A DNA stretch of 64,000 nt from Nostoc sp. CHAB 5824 (GTDB lineage: Bacteria > Cyanobacteriota > Cyanobacteriia > Cyanobacteriales > Nostocaceae), in assembly GCF_020829665.1 (NCBI RefSeq), contig NZ_JAIVFT010000009.1, positions 124,001-188,000 on the forward strand. Reading direction: 5' to 3'. Positions 44,772-53,310 of the stretch are shown in pieces. The notes beneath the pieces were generated by a model. It did no database searches. It had not been told where the DNA came from and saw only the letters and a list, made by a program, of their open reading frames with translations. The first letter of the stretch is position 1. Each line of letters starts with the position of its first letter. Both the position numbers and the translations under genes were made by a program.

Positions 44772-44870
44772 GTTATGAATTGTTAATTAACTTCTCACTC
44801 CTAACTCCTTAGTCAGCGAGAACTCTGATCGGCGGAAGCCGCCGCTCAGAAGTTCGGTGAATCAGCACTC

Positions 44871-45014
44871 TTATAGGTTGCCGTTGCGAAATGCCAGCAC
44901 AAAGATTACTGCTGGCCCAGCAATCACAATTAGCGCCACGGACAACAATTGGAAAATAACTTCCCAATTGATACTGGTAAAAGCGTTAAACAAGTCAGAT
45001 ACAGCGTCAAACAT
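44871..45014 (-). CDS. psb30: Photosystem II protein Psb30 (Ycf12)
   Basis: A 47-residue gene too short for ordinary ORF filters. The protein begins MFDAVSDLFNAFTSINWEVI and has a single membrane helix with ALIVIAGPAVIFVLAF, ending RNGNL. The ALIVIAGPxVI core and the R-G-G/N-L end are diagnostic of Psb30/Ycf12, a small peripheral subunit of the photosystem II core near PsbE/F and PsbJ. AAGGAG lies nine bases before the ATG, which supports the start. It lies between recJ and the cysteine-cluster gene, on the opposite strand to both. Confidence 0.9.
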   Translation of the reverse strand: MFDAVSDLFNAFTSINWEVIFQLLSVALIVIAGPAVIFVLAFRNGNL

Positions 45015-45180
45015 TTTCTTCTTCTCCTTCCAATTGTCTTAAAAAATTTAATAACTTAATTACAAAACCCGCAATCGATCATATCTGGCTATGGCTTATT
45101 AGATTTAATTTACTTAATAAAATTATAAGAAAAGACATAAAAACGTAAAATAAAGGCATGGGGCAATAACCAATAGTTCT

Positions 45181-45250
45181 TCTTCCCCTGCTTCCCCTGC
45201 CCCCCCTGCTCCCCCTGCTCCCAGTCCCCAGTCCCCAGTCCCCACTCCCT
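45181..45250. repeat. CCCCTGCTT/CCCCAGT short tandem repeats
   Basis: C-rich tandem words of two kinds (CTTCCCCTG, then CCCAGTC) fill the space just upstream of the 45259 gene and leave no purine-rich ribosome-binding site for it. Confidence 0.85.
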
Positions 45251-45258
45251 AATTCAAA

Positions 45259-45609
45259 ATGGCAACTTGGCAATGTGTAAAGCAATGTGGAGCCTGCTGT
45301 AATCTTGATCCAGCAGAGCGTCCAGATTTGGATGAGTATCTCTCACCACCAGAACTAGAACTCTACCTCAGCATGGTAGGCGAAGGAGGATGGTGCGTTA
45401 ACTTCGACCATACCACGCGAGAATGCCGCATCTACTCAAATCGTCCTCGGTTCTGCCGTGTGGAATCAGAAGTGTTTCAAGATATGTATGGCGTTGAACC
45501 AGAAGAAGTTAACGATTTTGCCATTGACTGCTGTCGCCAGCAAATAGAGGGAGTATATGGCGATCGCAGTCTGGAAATACTACGCTTCAATCAAGCTATT
45601 AGGCTGTGA
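45259..45609 (+). CDS. YkgJ-family cysteine cluster protein
   Basis: A 116-residue protein of the zinc- or iron-cluster CxxxCxxC family (YkgJ). It has CVKQCGACC near the start, then EGGWCVNFDHTTRECRIYSN, RPRFCRVE and DCCRQQIEG. The spacing of eight or so cysteines with RPxxCR is the family mark. Biochemical function is unknown, with metal binding expected. The start ATG (MATWQCV) follows a C-rich repeat, so translation would have to begin without a Shine-Dalgarno sequence. Confidence 0.9.
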   Translation: MATWQCVKQCGACCNLDPAERPDLDEYLSPPELELYLSMVGEGGWCVNFDHTTRECRIYSNRPRFCRVESEVFQDMYGVEPEEVNDFAIDCCRQQIEGVYGDRSLEILRFNQAIRL

Positions 45610-45733
45610 GGAGTATGTAAGAACGTAAACACACCCCATAATTTTTTTGTTTCCATCTGTGGAGTTGCAATTTATTAACAATCTGAGAATATGATAGAAA
45701 TATGAAAACAACCTAGAAACAAAATTACTGCCT

Positions 45734-46165
45734 GTGAAACTTGACTCTGCTCCTTTGGAGATTTCTGGCATATCTCAGACTGAGATTGAGCTAGAACTGA
45801 TAGACAGCAATCATTTGAACTTAACTGCTGCGATCGCCCAGCCAGTTCAGCCTGTAGTTGCCGATAGTCCTCAAAAGCAGCAATCAGCGCTAGTAGTTTT
45901 TGGTACAACTTTTGTAACCATTTTTCTAGCAGAAATTGGAGATAAAACTCAGCTATCGACTCTGTTAATGAGTGCAGAATCTCATTCGCCGTGGGTGGTA
46001 TTTATCGGCTCTGCGGCTGCGCTGATAACAACCAGCTTATTAGGTGTACTTCTAGGTAGTTGGATCGCCACCCGACTCAGCCCGAAAACTGTAGAAAAAT
46101 CAGCAGGCGTGATGTTGTTGGTGATTTCCCTAATGCTGTTTTGGGATGTATTTACTAGTCATTAG
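45734..46165 (+). CDS. Half-size TMEM165/GDT1 family cation exporter, first subunit
   Basis: A 143-residue membrane protein with GTG start. A polar N-terminal tail of about 55 residues precedes three helices. The first contains the ion motif ExGDKTQ in FLAEIGDKTQLSTLL. TMEM165/GDT1 proteins normally have two such repeats and export Mn2+ or Ca2+ in cyanobacteria and plants. Here each repeat is a separate gene, with the second at 46228, so the transporter probably works as a heterodimer. Such split Mn exporters are, as I recall, known from Anabaena. The stop codon lies inside a heptamer array. Confidence 0.88.
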   Translation: MKLDSAPLEISGISQTEIELELIDSNHLNLTAAIAQPVQPVVADSPQKQQSALVVFGTTFVTIFLAEIGDKTQLSTLLMSAESHSPWVVFIGSAAALITTSLLGVLLGSWIATRLSPKTVEKSAGVMLLVISLMLFWDVFTSH

Positions 46166-46190
46166 TCATTAGTCATTAGTCATTAGTCAT
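46156..46190. repeat. TAGTCAT heptamer array (five units)
   Basis: Five perfect TAGTCAT units. The first two supply the last codons and the TAG stop (46163-46165) of the upstream transporter gene, so the repeat overlaps coding sequence. Confidence 0.9.
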
Positions 46191-46227
46191 TAGAAAAATT
46201 CCCCATTCCCCATTCCCCATCAATTAT

Positions 46228-46530
46228 ATGGATTGGCATCTTTTAGGACTGAGCTTTATTACAGTTTTTTTATCAGAATTGGGTGACAAAAGTCAGCTAG
46301 CAGCGATCGCACTTTCAGGGCGTTGTAATTCTCCGCGTGCAGTATTTTTTGGTGCAGCAGGCGCACTGCTATTAACAAGCCTGTTGGGAGCATTAGCAGG
46401 GGGTGCAGTAGCAGAATTATTACCTACACGCTTGTTAAAAGCGATCGCTGCTGTGGGATTTGCCATCCTCGCCGCACGTTTGCTGTTATTTAACAACGAA
46501 CCATCGACGGATTCTGAACCAACACCGTAA
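46228..46530 (+). CDS. Half-size TMEM165/GDT1 family cation exporter, second subunit
   Basis: A 100-residue, three-helix protein carrying the other family motif, FLSELGDKSQLAAIAL. It continues with GALLLTSLLGALAGGAV and a C-terminal helix, AAVGFAILAARLLLF. It has no N-terminal extension. It follows its partner by 62 bases, most of which is heptamer and CCCCATT repeat, and both are on the same strand. Each half has one ExGD(K)(T/S)Q motif, and a functional exchanger needs two, which supports pairing. Confidence 0.88.
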   Translation: MDWHLLGLSFITVFLSELGDKSQLAAIALSGRCNSPRAVFFGAAGALLLTSLLGALAGGAVAELLPTRLLKAIAAVGFAILAARLLLFNNEPSTDSEPTP

Positions 46531-46561
46531 CCAAATGACCAAGGTTGCACATCCTGCTAAA

Positions 46562-47488
46562 TTACAAAAGTTCCCAAGCAGTTCCTTTGTAGCCGTATTG
46601 AAAAATTTCTGGATGCAAAATTTCTGCCAAAATTTCTAAAGAATCCACCAGCCGGGGCCCTGGACGATTGAAGTAAGAATTGCCATCAGTGATGTAGACC
46701 CTACCAGCTTTGGTAGCGTGTAGTTTTTCCCAGCCTGAACGTTGAGTTAACAAATTCGCTTCTTGGCGAGTGCGATTTAAATCAAAGCCACAAGGCATGA
46801 AAACAATTACATCTGGATTAGTTGTTAATAGCGTTTCCCATTGCAAGATAGGAGAAGGCTGACCTGTAGTACAAAATAGAGACTGTCCTCCAGCTAAGTT
46901 AACTAATTCAGGAATCCAATTGGCGGCTACCATCAAAGGATCAGTCCATTCGATACAGGCAACAGTGGGTAGTTCATTTAACGAAAGTCCCTGGACTTTT
47001 TGCTGACAAATTCTGACGCGAGCTTCTAAGTTTTCTAAAACTTTAACCGAGTCTACGTCGAAGGTGTTGCCGACTCGTTCAATGTCAGCCCAAACATCTT
47101 GGAGAATATTGGGTTGTAAAGAAATAATCTGGGGTTTACTGTCAATGAGTGTGGCAACTGCCTTTTCAACTTCATGTAAGCTGACAGCACAAACATCGCA
47201 CTGGTCTTGAGTGAGAATGTGAGTAGGCTGCAATTTCTCTAAAACATCTGTTTTGATTTGATAAATACTGAGAGCAGATTGTAATAAATTGTTCACTTCA
47301 TCATGAATTTGGCTGCTGGAAGCATTAGAGTTTAACCGTGCTTCGGTACAAATGGGGCGATTGTGGATTTCTGGAGGGTAATCGCATTCGTGCGATCGCC
47401 CCACAATAGCATCAACCAAGCCTAGTGTCGCTAAAATCTCTGTTCCACCGGGAATTAGGGAAACAATTCTCACATTACTATCCGTCAT
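46562..47488 (-). CDS. BtuF-like cobalamin/metal-binding periplasmic-fold protein
   Basis: A 308-residue protein of the BtuF/FhuD-type helical-backbone binding family. It starts RIVSLIPGGTEILATLGLVD, has ILTQDQCDVCAVS at residue 110 or so, and contains ACIEWTDPLMVAANWIPELV and VIVFMPCGFDLNRT. Unlike transporter-bound BtuF it has no signal peptide or lipobox, so it is probably cytosolic. Cyanobacterial members are annotated as cobalamin-binding proteins, but substrate is not proven. It is encoded alone and is convergent with the exporter genes. Confidence 0.82.
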   Translation of the reverse strand: MTDSNVRIVSLIPGGTEILATLGLVDAIVGRSHECDYPPEIHNRPICTEARLNSNASSSQIHDEVNNLLQSALSIYQIKTDVLEKLQPTHILTQDQCDVCAVSLHEVEKAVATLIDSKPQIISLQPNILQDVWADIERVGNTFDVDSVKVLENLEARVRICQQKVQGLSLNELPTVACIEWTDPLMVAANWIPELVNLAGGQSLFCTTGQPSPILQWETLLTTNPDVIVFMPCGFDLNRTRQEANLLTQRSGWEKLHATKAGRVYITDGNSYFNRPGPRLVDSLEILAEILHPEIFQYGYKGTAWELL

Positions 47489-47972
47489 CGCTTCACCTCC
47501 ACAAAAGCTGCCGTTACGTCAATTCTTGCAAAATTTGAGACATTAGGCATCTTTCTCTAGGAGAATCAAAGGTGTTTTGCTAGTCAGCACTAGGCAAGGA
47601 ATTGAATTGAAGATTAGCGATTAGACGTTAGAACAATTTTTATGAGGATTCAAACTCCAACCAAATTGCAAAAATACTCCTAGATATCACCTAGATCAAA
47701 TTTAAAATAATATACTAATTGATAGTATAATTACTTGATAATGGAATTATTTTAAATGCTGATTATCCCCTAGTAAAAATCACTGGCATGATGTACCGAA
47801 GTGATTAGCAAAATTGAGTTCATAACTCGTTATCCAAAATTATAAGATTTGGTGAGAAAAAATATACATTCCGGTTATGAAAAACCATATCTAGTAATTG
47901 TAGTTATACAAAGACGGTTCTACTTTTTCCGTAGAACTGCAAGACCAAATTATTTCTTGTTGAGGGCAACTA
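47489..47972. other. Gene-free region before the hybrid kinase
   Basis: No ORF, terminator or repeat stands out in these AT-rich bases, and no frame upstream of the kinase start continues its partial PAS domain, since a TGA lies nine bases before the ATG (47961-47963). Confidence 0.4.
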
Positions 47973-50180
47973 ATGCAGGTGGTGTCAGCTAGAGATATTA
48001 CAGAGCACAACCAGACCCAAGAGGCTTTACAAATCAAAGAAAATCGTCGGCGAAAACAAAGCCAGACGCTGGTGCAGCTAGCAAGAAGCAAGACATTTCA
48101 GCAAGGTGATCTCAATGCGGCGTTAAAGGAAATCACAGAGATTGCTGCTCAGACGCTTTTAGTGAAGCGAGTTGGGGTGTGGTTATATAATGAAGAACGT
48201 TCAAAAATTGAATGCATCGATTTATATGATGTAAACGCCAAGGAGCATAGTTTTGGTAACTCGCTTTTAGAAAAAAATTATCCAGCTTATTTCCAGGCTT
48301 TAGAAGAGGAACGTACCATTGCCGTAGATGATGCCATAAACGATACAAGAACTCAAGAATTATCTGAGTCTTATCTTTCAGTTTTGGGCATCACATCCCT
48401 GCTAGATGCACCAATTTGGCTAGAGGGGCGTTTGGTGGGCGTAGTGTGTCATGAACACATAGGCGAAGGTCGCCAATGGACTTTGGAAGAAGAGACTTTT
48501 GCTGGCTCGATTGCAGATTTCGTAACGCTGGCTATAGAAGCAAGGGAGCGAAACGTTATACAGGAAGCACTGCAACAGAGTGAGGCGCAATTTCGGGCGA
48601 TTTTTGAGCGTTCTTCTATCGGTATTGGACTTATAGACATGAAAGCGCAGATAGTCGATACCAATCTGGCACTGTGCGAGATTTTAGGATATAGCCGAGA
48701 AGAAGTATACGGCAAGCGCTTTACAAATTACATTTCCACACAAAGAGGGGATTTAAAACTTTACAAACAACTGATATCAGGAATTTGCTCAGACTCAGGG
48801 AAAACTTCAACGTTTGGCTTCCAGCCCTGCGAACTTCATAAGCAGCTTGTCGAAAGACATCGCATTGAGATGGAAAGACGCTGCCTGCATCAAAATGGTA
48901 GCTTAGTTTGGACTCATATCTCTGTTTCTGTTATACCAGGCAGCAATGGTGAACCTGAGTTTTTTCTAGCGATGATTGAGAATATTACTGAACGTAAGCA
49001 AACAGAATTGAAACTTCGTGCCTCTCAAGAAGCAGCAGAAGCTGCCAGCCGGGCTAAAAGTGAATTTTTAGCAACCATGAGCCATGAGTTGCGGACGCCT
49101 CTCAATGCAATTATGGGTTTGTCGCAGTTGCTGCAACAAGAAATAGTTGGCTCTCTCAATGAAAAGCAGAACGAATATGTAAGTTGTATATATAGTAGTG
49201 GTGAACATCTGCTGGCACTGATTAACGATATCCTTGATTTATCTAAGGTAGAAGCAGGCAAAGAGGAACTGTTAATCTCACATTTGTCAGTGTCAGATTT
49301 ATGTAATTATGCCATATGGACAGTGCGCGATCGCGCCTTAGAAAAGGGATTGCAACTCACCTGTAAAATTGACCTAGAAGAGGATATTTGCATTGCTGAT
49401 GAGCGGCGCATTAAGCAAATGCTACTCAACCTGCTTACCAATGCCATTAAATTCACCCCAGCCGGTCAGGTATCGCTGGTAGTCAAAAAAGTATCCCTTG
49501 GGATAACGTTTACAGTTTCAGATACTGGAATTGGTATAGACTCAAATCAGTTTCAATTTCTATTTAAACCGTTTAAACAGCTTGACAGTCGGTTAAACCG
49601 GCAGTATGAAGGTACAGGTTTGGGTTTAGCTTTAACACGCAAATTAGCGCGTTTACATGGTGGAGATGTGACCGTAACATCGACTTTGGGAGAAGGTAGT
49701 CAGTTCACTCTGTTTATACCAAATCCAGTGGATATGCAAACAGGACAAGATATAGCAACATTCTCCCCAACTGCCCCCCAAAATCAAATGATTTTACTTG
49801 TGGAAAATGAGGAAAATACTGCCATAGTATTGCAAGACTATCTCCAAACAATTGGCTATCAAGTTAAGTGGATAGATAGCGGAAATAACTTTTTAGAACA
49901 AGTACGAACCCTCCAGCCAAATTTAATTTTATTAGATGTCGAGTTAGGAGGTGATGCTAGTGGCTGGGATTTGCTAAATCTTCTCAAGCAAGAGCCTTAT
50001 TGGCAAGATTTACAGGTGGTAATGATGGGCTTGAATGAACTGCCAGAGGAGAACCTTTCTATTCTGCAAGCTGGTGCTAATGACTATCTTCTTAAACCAA
50101 TTCAGGTAGCACAATTAGAGTCAATATTGACACGATGTTTGAGTTATAGAGATTTTCAGATCAACCAAACACCACTTTAG
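47973..50180 (+). CDS. Hybrid histidine kinase (GAF-PAS-HisKA-HATPase-REC)
   Basis: A 735-residue sensor kinase. It opens with VVSARDITEHNQTQEAL, which is the usual end of a PAS domain, so the N-terminus looks cut short. A GAF domain (about 45-200), a PAS domain (about 205-340) and PAC end ENITERKQ follow. The HisKA region has MSHELRTPLNAIMG with the phospho-His, and the ATPase has LLTNAIKFTPAG, SDTGIGID and GTGLGLALTRKL. The receiver (about 605-720) has LLDVELGGDASG. No transmembrane segment is seen, so it is cytosolic. The signal and target are unknown, since no response regulator gene adjoins. Confidence 0.9.
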   Translation: MQVVSARDITEHNQTQEALQIKENRRRKQSQTLVQLARSKTFQQGDLNAALKEITEIAAQTLLVKRVGVWLYNEERSKIECIDLYDVNAKEHSFGNSLLEKNYPAYFQALEEERTIAVDDAINDTRTQELSESYLSVLGITSLLDAPIWLEGRLVGVVCHEHIGEGRQWTLEEETFAGSIADFVTLAIEARERNVIQEALQQSEAQFRAIFERSSIGIGLIDMKAQIVDTNLALCEILGYSREEVYGKRFTNYISTQRGDLKLYKQLISGICSDSGKTSTFGFQPCELHKQLVERHRIEMERRCLHQNGSLVWTHISVSVIPGSNGEPEFFLAMIENITERKQTELKLRASQEAAEAASRAKSEFLATMSHELRTPLNAIMGLSQLLQQEIVGSLNEKQNEYVSCIYSSGEHLLALINDILDLSKVEAGKEELLISHLSVSDLCNYAIWTVRDRALEKGLQLTCKIDLEEDICIADERRIKQMLLNLLTNAIKFTPAGQVSLVVKKVSLGITFTVSDTGIGIDSNQFQFLFKPFKQLDSRLNRQYEGTGLGLALTRKLARLHGGDVTVTSTLGEGSQFTLFIPNPVDMQTGQDIATFSPTAPQNQMILLVENEENTAIVLQDYLQTIGYQVKWIDSGNNFLEQVRTLQPNLILLDVELGGDASGWDLLNLLKQEPYWQDLQVVMMGLNELPEENLSILQAGANDYLLKPIQVAQLESILTRCLSYRDFQINQTPL

Positions 50181-50385
50181 ACGCTAGGCGATCGCATTCA
50201 TATTTTTAACTCTATTTTGTATAAAATATAAATTTAATAATGGTCGTAAAAATATGTTTTATCCGCCTATTTCAATAGTATTAACTATTTCTAAATAATA
50301 CTTTTTTTAAGTTTACCTATGGTGCGGTAAACATGATACCCGCCCGTTTAATTCAATTCAAATTATAGATTGTAAAAATATCAAA

Positions 50386-51072
50386 ATGCACAAAATTTTA
50401 ATATTTCATGATGAAAAACTTCTACGTCGTGCGCTTACACACCGTTCTTATGTCCATGAAAACCCCGGAGAGGGTGAACATAATGAACGCCTAGAATTCC
50501 TCGGTGATGCTTTGCTGAATTTCTTAAGTGGCGAGTATCTATATAGTTGTCACCCAGAAATGGGAGAAGATGAATTAACACGGCGACGTTCGGCGCTAGT
50601 AGATGAGAAACAATTAGCAAAGTTCGCTCAGGAGGTAGGTTTAGACTTTAGGATGCGGTTAGGAAAAGGCGCTATTCGAGATGGAGGCTTTCAAAATCCT
50701 AATTTGCTCAGTAGCACCTTTGAAGCAATCCTTGGTGCTTACTATTTAGATAATGATTCCAATATTGAAGCAGTTCGCGCAATTATAGAACCGCTATTTG
50801 ATTCTGTAGATCCTAAGCATATACTTGTGTCTCGTTCTAATGTAGACTCAAAAAATCGCTTTCAAGAATGGGTGCAACGCAATGTTACTCCAACTCCTCC
50901 CAAATATTTCACAGAACAAATAGGAGGCCCTTCTCATGCGCCAGAATTCACAGCAAAAGTATTGGTAGATGGAAAAATTTACGGAGAAGGTAAAGGACGC
51001 AACAAGAAAGATGCAGAAAAAGCTGCTGCTGAGGATGCGCTAGCTAAGTTGAAAAAACAAGGGTTATTGTAA
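50386..51072 (+). CDS. rnc: Ribonuclease III
   Basis: A 228-residue dsRNA endonuclease. The catalytic RIIID domain has the signature HNERLEFLGDALL (residues 32-44), and STFEAILGAYYLD supplies the second acidic site. The dsRNA-binding domain at the C-terminus has NRFQEWVQ, GEGKGRNKKDAEKAAAEDAL. RNase III processes rRNA precursors and small RNAs. It is of ordinary length. It is single, and convergent with the kinase gene at 51131. Nostocales often have more than one RNase III homologue, so it need not be the only copy. Confidence 0.94.
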   Translation: MHKILIFHDEKLLRRALTHRSYVHENPGEGEHNERLEFLGDALLNFLSGEYLYSCHPEMGEDELTRRRSALVDEKQLAKFAQEVGLDFRMRLGKGAIRDGGFQNPNLLSSTFEAILGAYYLDNDSNIEAVRAIIEPLFDSVDPKHILVSRSNVDSKNRFQEWVQRNVTPTPPKYFTEQIGGPSHAPEFTAKVLVDGKIYGEGKGRNKKDAEKAAAEDALAKLKKQGLL

Positions 51073-51130
51073 TAATGCTTTTCGATTTCACCCAGAGGCG
51101 CAAAGAAGAATTTTACATCTTCGCGTGAAA

Positions 51131-52321
51131 TCAACTTTCTATTTGTAAGGGCAAAGTTACGGTGAAGATAGAACCAATGCCTACCTCAGAGACTAGCTTA
51201 ATTTCACCTTCGAGTAGTTTTACTAAGCGGGAGATGATCGCTAATCCCAATCCTGTACTATCAGCAAGATAGGGACGATCGCTAGAACTTACGCGAAAGT
51301 AGGGTTCAAATATCTGGGTCTGGTTTTCGGGTGCAATGCCAATTCCACTATCAGAAACTGCGATCGCCCATCTCTGGTTTTCCAACACCTGACACATTAT
51401 AATAATAGTCCCTGACTCTGTATAGCGAATCGCATTACTGATAAGATTTGTGACAATTTGTTGCAATTTAAAAGTATCTGTGACGATTTTATTAGGAGCG
51501 CATTTATAATCTACTACAATTTTTAAATTTTTCCCAGCAGCTAAAGGTTCCAACATTTCACACACATTATTAATTAATTCACGCACATCGGTCGGTGCTA
51601 ATTGGAGCTTTATCTGCCCTGCTTCATGCCGCGAAAGTTCTAATACATCGTTAATCAGATGGAGTAACTGTTTACCGTTGCGTAACACGCGCTCAATATG
51701 TTCTAGATTGGTATAATCGTCTTTTATGTGTGTCTTTCGTCGTTGTTGGCGTAAAAACAGATCCGAGTAACCAATAATGGAAGTTAAGGGATGTTTCAAT
51801 TCGTGGGCTAGTTGTGAAAGATACTCTTGATTTGCGCTAATCAAGCGCGTGAGTTCATCATTATGAAGTGTTAGTGATAACTGCAACTGCTGTAAATCTC
51901 GCAACCGCTCCTCAACATAACTTTTGAAACAGCGAGCGATCGCTTCATCTATGATAGCGTCAATCAAACGCATGGAACGAATTATCTCTACAGGTGTTCC
52001 ATTCAATAAATCTGCTTGTAGAGCATCAAATATTACTGTTCGCAGCAGATGATATTCTCTGGCAATTTCTGCTGGGTCAAAGCCTTGTTCGGCTCGAATA
52101 GCTCCATGCTGAAAACTGGCAGTAACTATTGACTGAATATCATTATCCTGAGATTTTGAAAGCACTGTCACCATTGCTCTCAAAACATCAGGGATGTGAT
52201 CCTTTACCGCTGTATAAGATAAATCATCAGCACTTTCAATCCGTCTATCCTTGCGAACTGCTGCAATCCATTTATCTATGATGGTGTCCGTTTTTTCGGC
52301 CAGTACTTGACTAAAATCCAT
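51131..52321 (-). CDS. Sensor histidine kinase with RsbRD_N-like sensor
   Basis: A 396-residue cytosolic kinase. The N-terminal helical domain (about 10-145), with IIDKWIAAVRKDRRIES and HGAIRAEQGFDPAEIAREYH, resembles the RsbRD N-terminal sensor. HisKA has LAHELKHPLTSIIGYSDLFL with the phospho-His, followed by ATPase boxes ILSNAIRYTESG-like LISNAIRYTESGT, VSDSGIGIAPE and STGLGLAIISRLV. There is no receiver or membrane segment. No partner regulator is adjacent, so pathway and signal are unknown. Confidence 0.88.
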   Translation of the reverse strand: MDFSQVLAEKTDTIIDKWIAAVRKDRRIESADDLSYTAVKDHIPDVLRAMVTVLSKSQDNDIQSIVTASFQHGAIRAEQGFDPAEIAREYHLLRTVIFDALQADLLNGTPVEIIRSMRLIDAIIDEAIARCFKSYVEERLRDLQQLQLSLTLHNDELTRLISANQEYLSQLAHELKHPLTSIIGYSDLFLRQQRRKTHIKDDYTNLEHIERVLRNGKQLLHLINDVLELSRHEAGQIKLQLAPTDVRELINNVCEMLEPLAAGKNLKIVVDYKCAPNKIVTDTFKLQQIVTNLISNAIRYTESGTIIIMCQVLENQRWAIAVSDSGIGIAPENQTQIFEPYFRVSSSDRPYLADSTGLGLAIISRLVKLLEGEIKLVSEVGIGSIFTVTLPLQIES

Positions 52322-52558
52322 TTTGTTAAATTCAGCTAAAAGATAGATGAGTAAACTGCCATATGCAATTAGTTTAGCGAACGCAGTGAGCTTATACCAA
52401 GTTTAGCAATATAGTTCATCTGCCAAAAGAAGTACATACTAATTGTTCTTTTATTTACTAGATTAACTATCCGTATATAAAACTAATAAATAATATAGTG
52501 TTTGTTAAAAAATGTTAACTAAGCAGGTAACAAACTTGAGCTTGACTCGACTATTGTT

Positions 52559-52816
52559 TAGGACTTAGGCGAAAATCGCCAAAAAGCTTAATTTATCGTA
52601 GACACGTAGTGGCTTGCCGCAGGCTACCGCCTTCTTTGCGAGAGGCTTCCGCCAACGCGTAATATCGTGTCCGGTTAAAGACTTATCATTAAGACCGCAG
52701 GGGGTCAGGGGGAAAGAGGTTTCCCGGTTTTTGCACAGATGCCAGAATCATAACTAATCAGCCGGACATGATATAACATCTCGTAGAGAAGAATCGTAGA
52801 TTCTGCCTAAGTCTTA
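52559..52816. repeat. Outer MITE-like element with TAGGACTTAGGC/GCCTAAGTCTTA ends
   Basis: The ends at 52559-52570 and 52805-52816 are inverted copies with one mismatch. The interior includes the dispersed word TGGCTTGCCGCAGGCTACCG and a second complete inverted-repeat element at 52673-52773. The rest of 52322-53030 has no gene. Confidence 0.65.
52673..52773. repeat. Inner inverted-repeat element TATCGTGTCCGG/CCGGACATGATA
   Basis: Eleven of twelve end bases pair. A half end of the same family (AGCCGGACATAATA) occurs at 16542. It is nested inside the 52559-52816 element. Confidence 0.65.
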
Positions 52817-53030
52817 CTGTTGTTTTACTGTCTGTGCAATGAATTTACTCGCAACAGAACTAAAATAATCATAAAAAAATTATAAATTTTATGAATTACC
52901 AAAAAGCGAAGGAAAGCACTTGATTCCGGTATTAAAATAAACAACATTTCTTATAAAACAGATGGCTTTTACTGACCATCAATGTTATATTGTGCATAAT
53001 TTAGTATCCATTAGAGTAAGTCAGCCTAAT

Positions 53031-53215
53031 CCAGCGTGTCACGGTGCATAACGCTGGAGCGGAGGAACCAAATTGTGGGGCGTATCTGATAGAAAGTGAG
53101 GAGTTGAAAGTTAAGTTAGTAAATACTTAACTAATAACTCACACCTTTCTTCAGAAGGGCATCTCTCAGCCCTAGCCCGTCAGCTAACTTCGTAGGCATT
53201 GAGAGGAGACTGAAG
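53031..53215 (+). promoter_or_regulatory. ydaO-yuaA (c-di-AMP) riboswitch upstream of ABC transporter
   Basis: The leader contains the ydaO-class conserved elements in order: ACGCTGGAGCGGAGGAACCA, GTGGGGCGTATC, then a variable stem, and finally GCCCGTCAGCTAACTTCGTAGGC at 53175-53197. The CTCTCA (53163-53168) and TGAGAG (53200-53205) arms enclose the last element. This class binds c-di-AMP and generally turns gene expression off. It ends about 95 bases before the permease start. Confidence 0.88.
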
Positions 53216-53310
53216 AGACGGCATTTTTATAATGTTCCGATCTCATCGGTGTCCAAGGCTGGTACTGCTCGGATTTTTTGTACCTGCACTTAAATCTGTT
53301 GAGGTCGTAA

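Noticed and set aside
53215..53310. Terminator as expression platform for the first riboswitch
   Set aside because: CCGATCTCATCGG near 53238 is a very short hairpin and the later TTTTTT is not directly behind it, so no confident terminator can be drawn.
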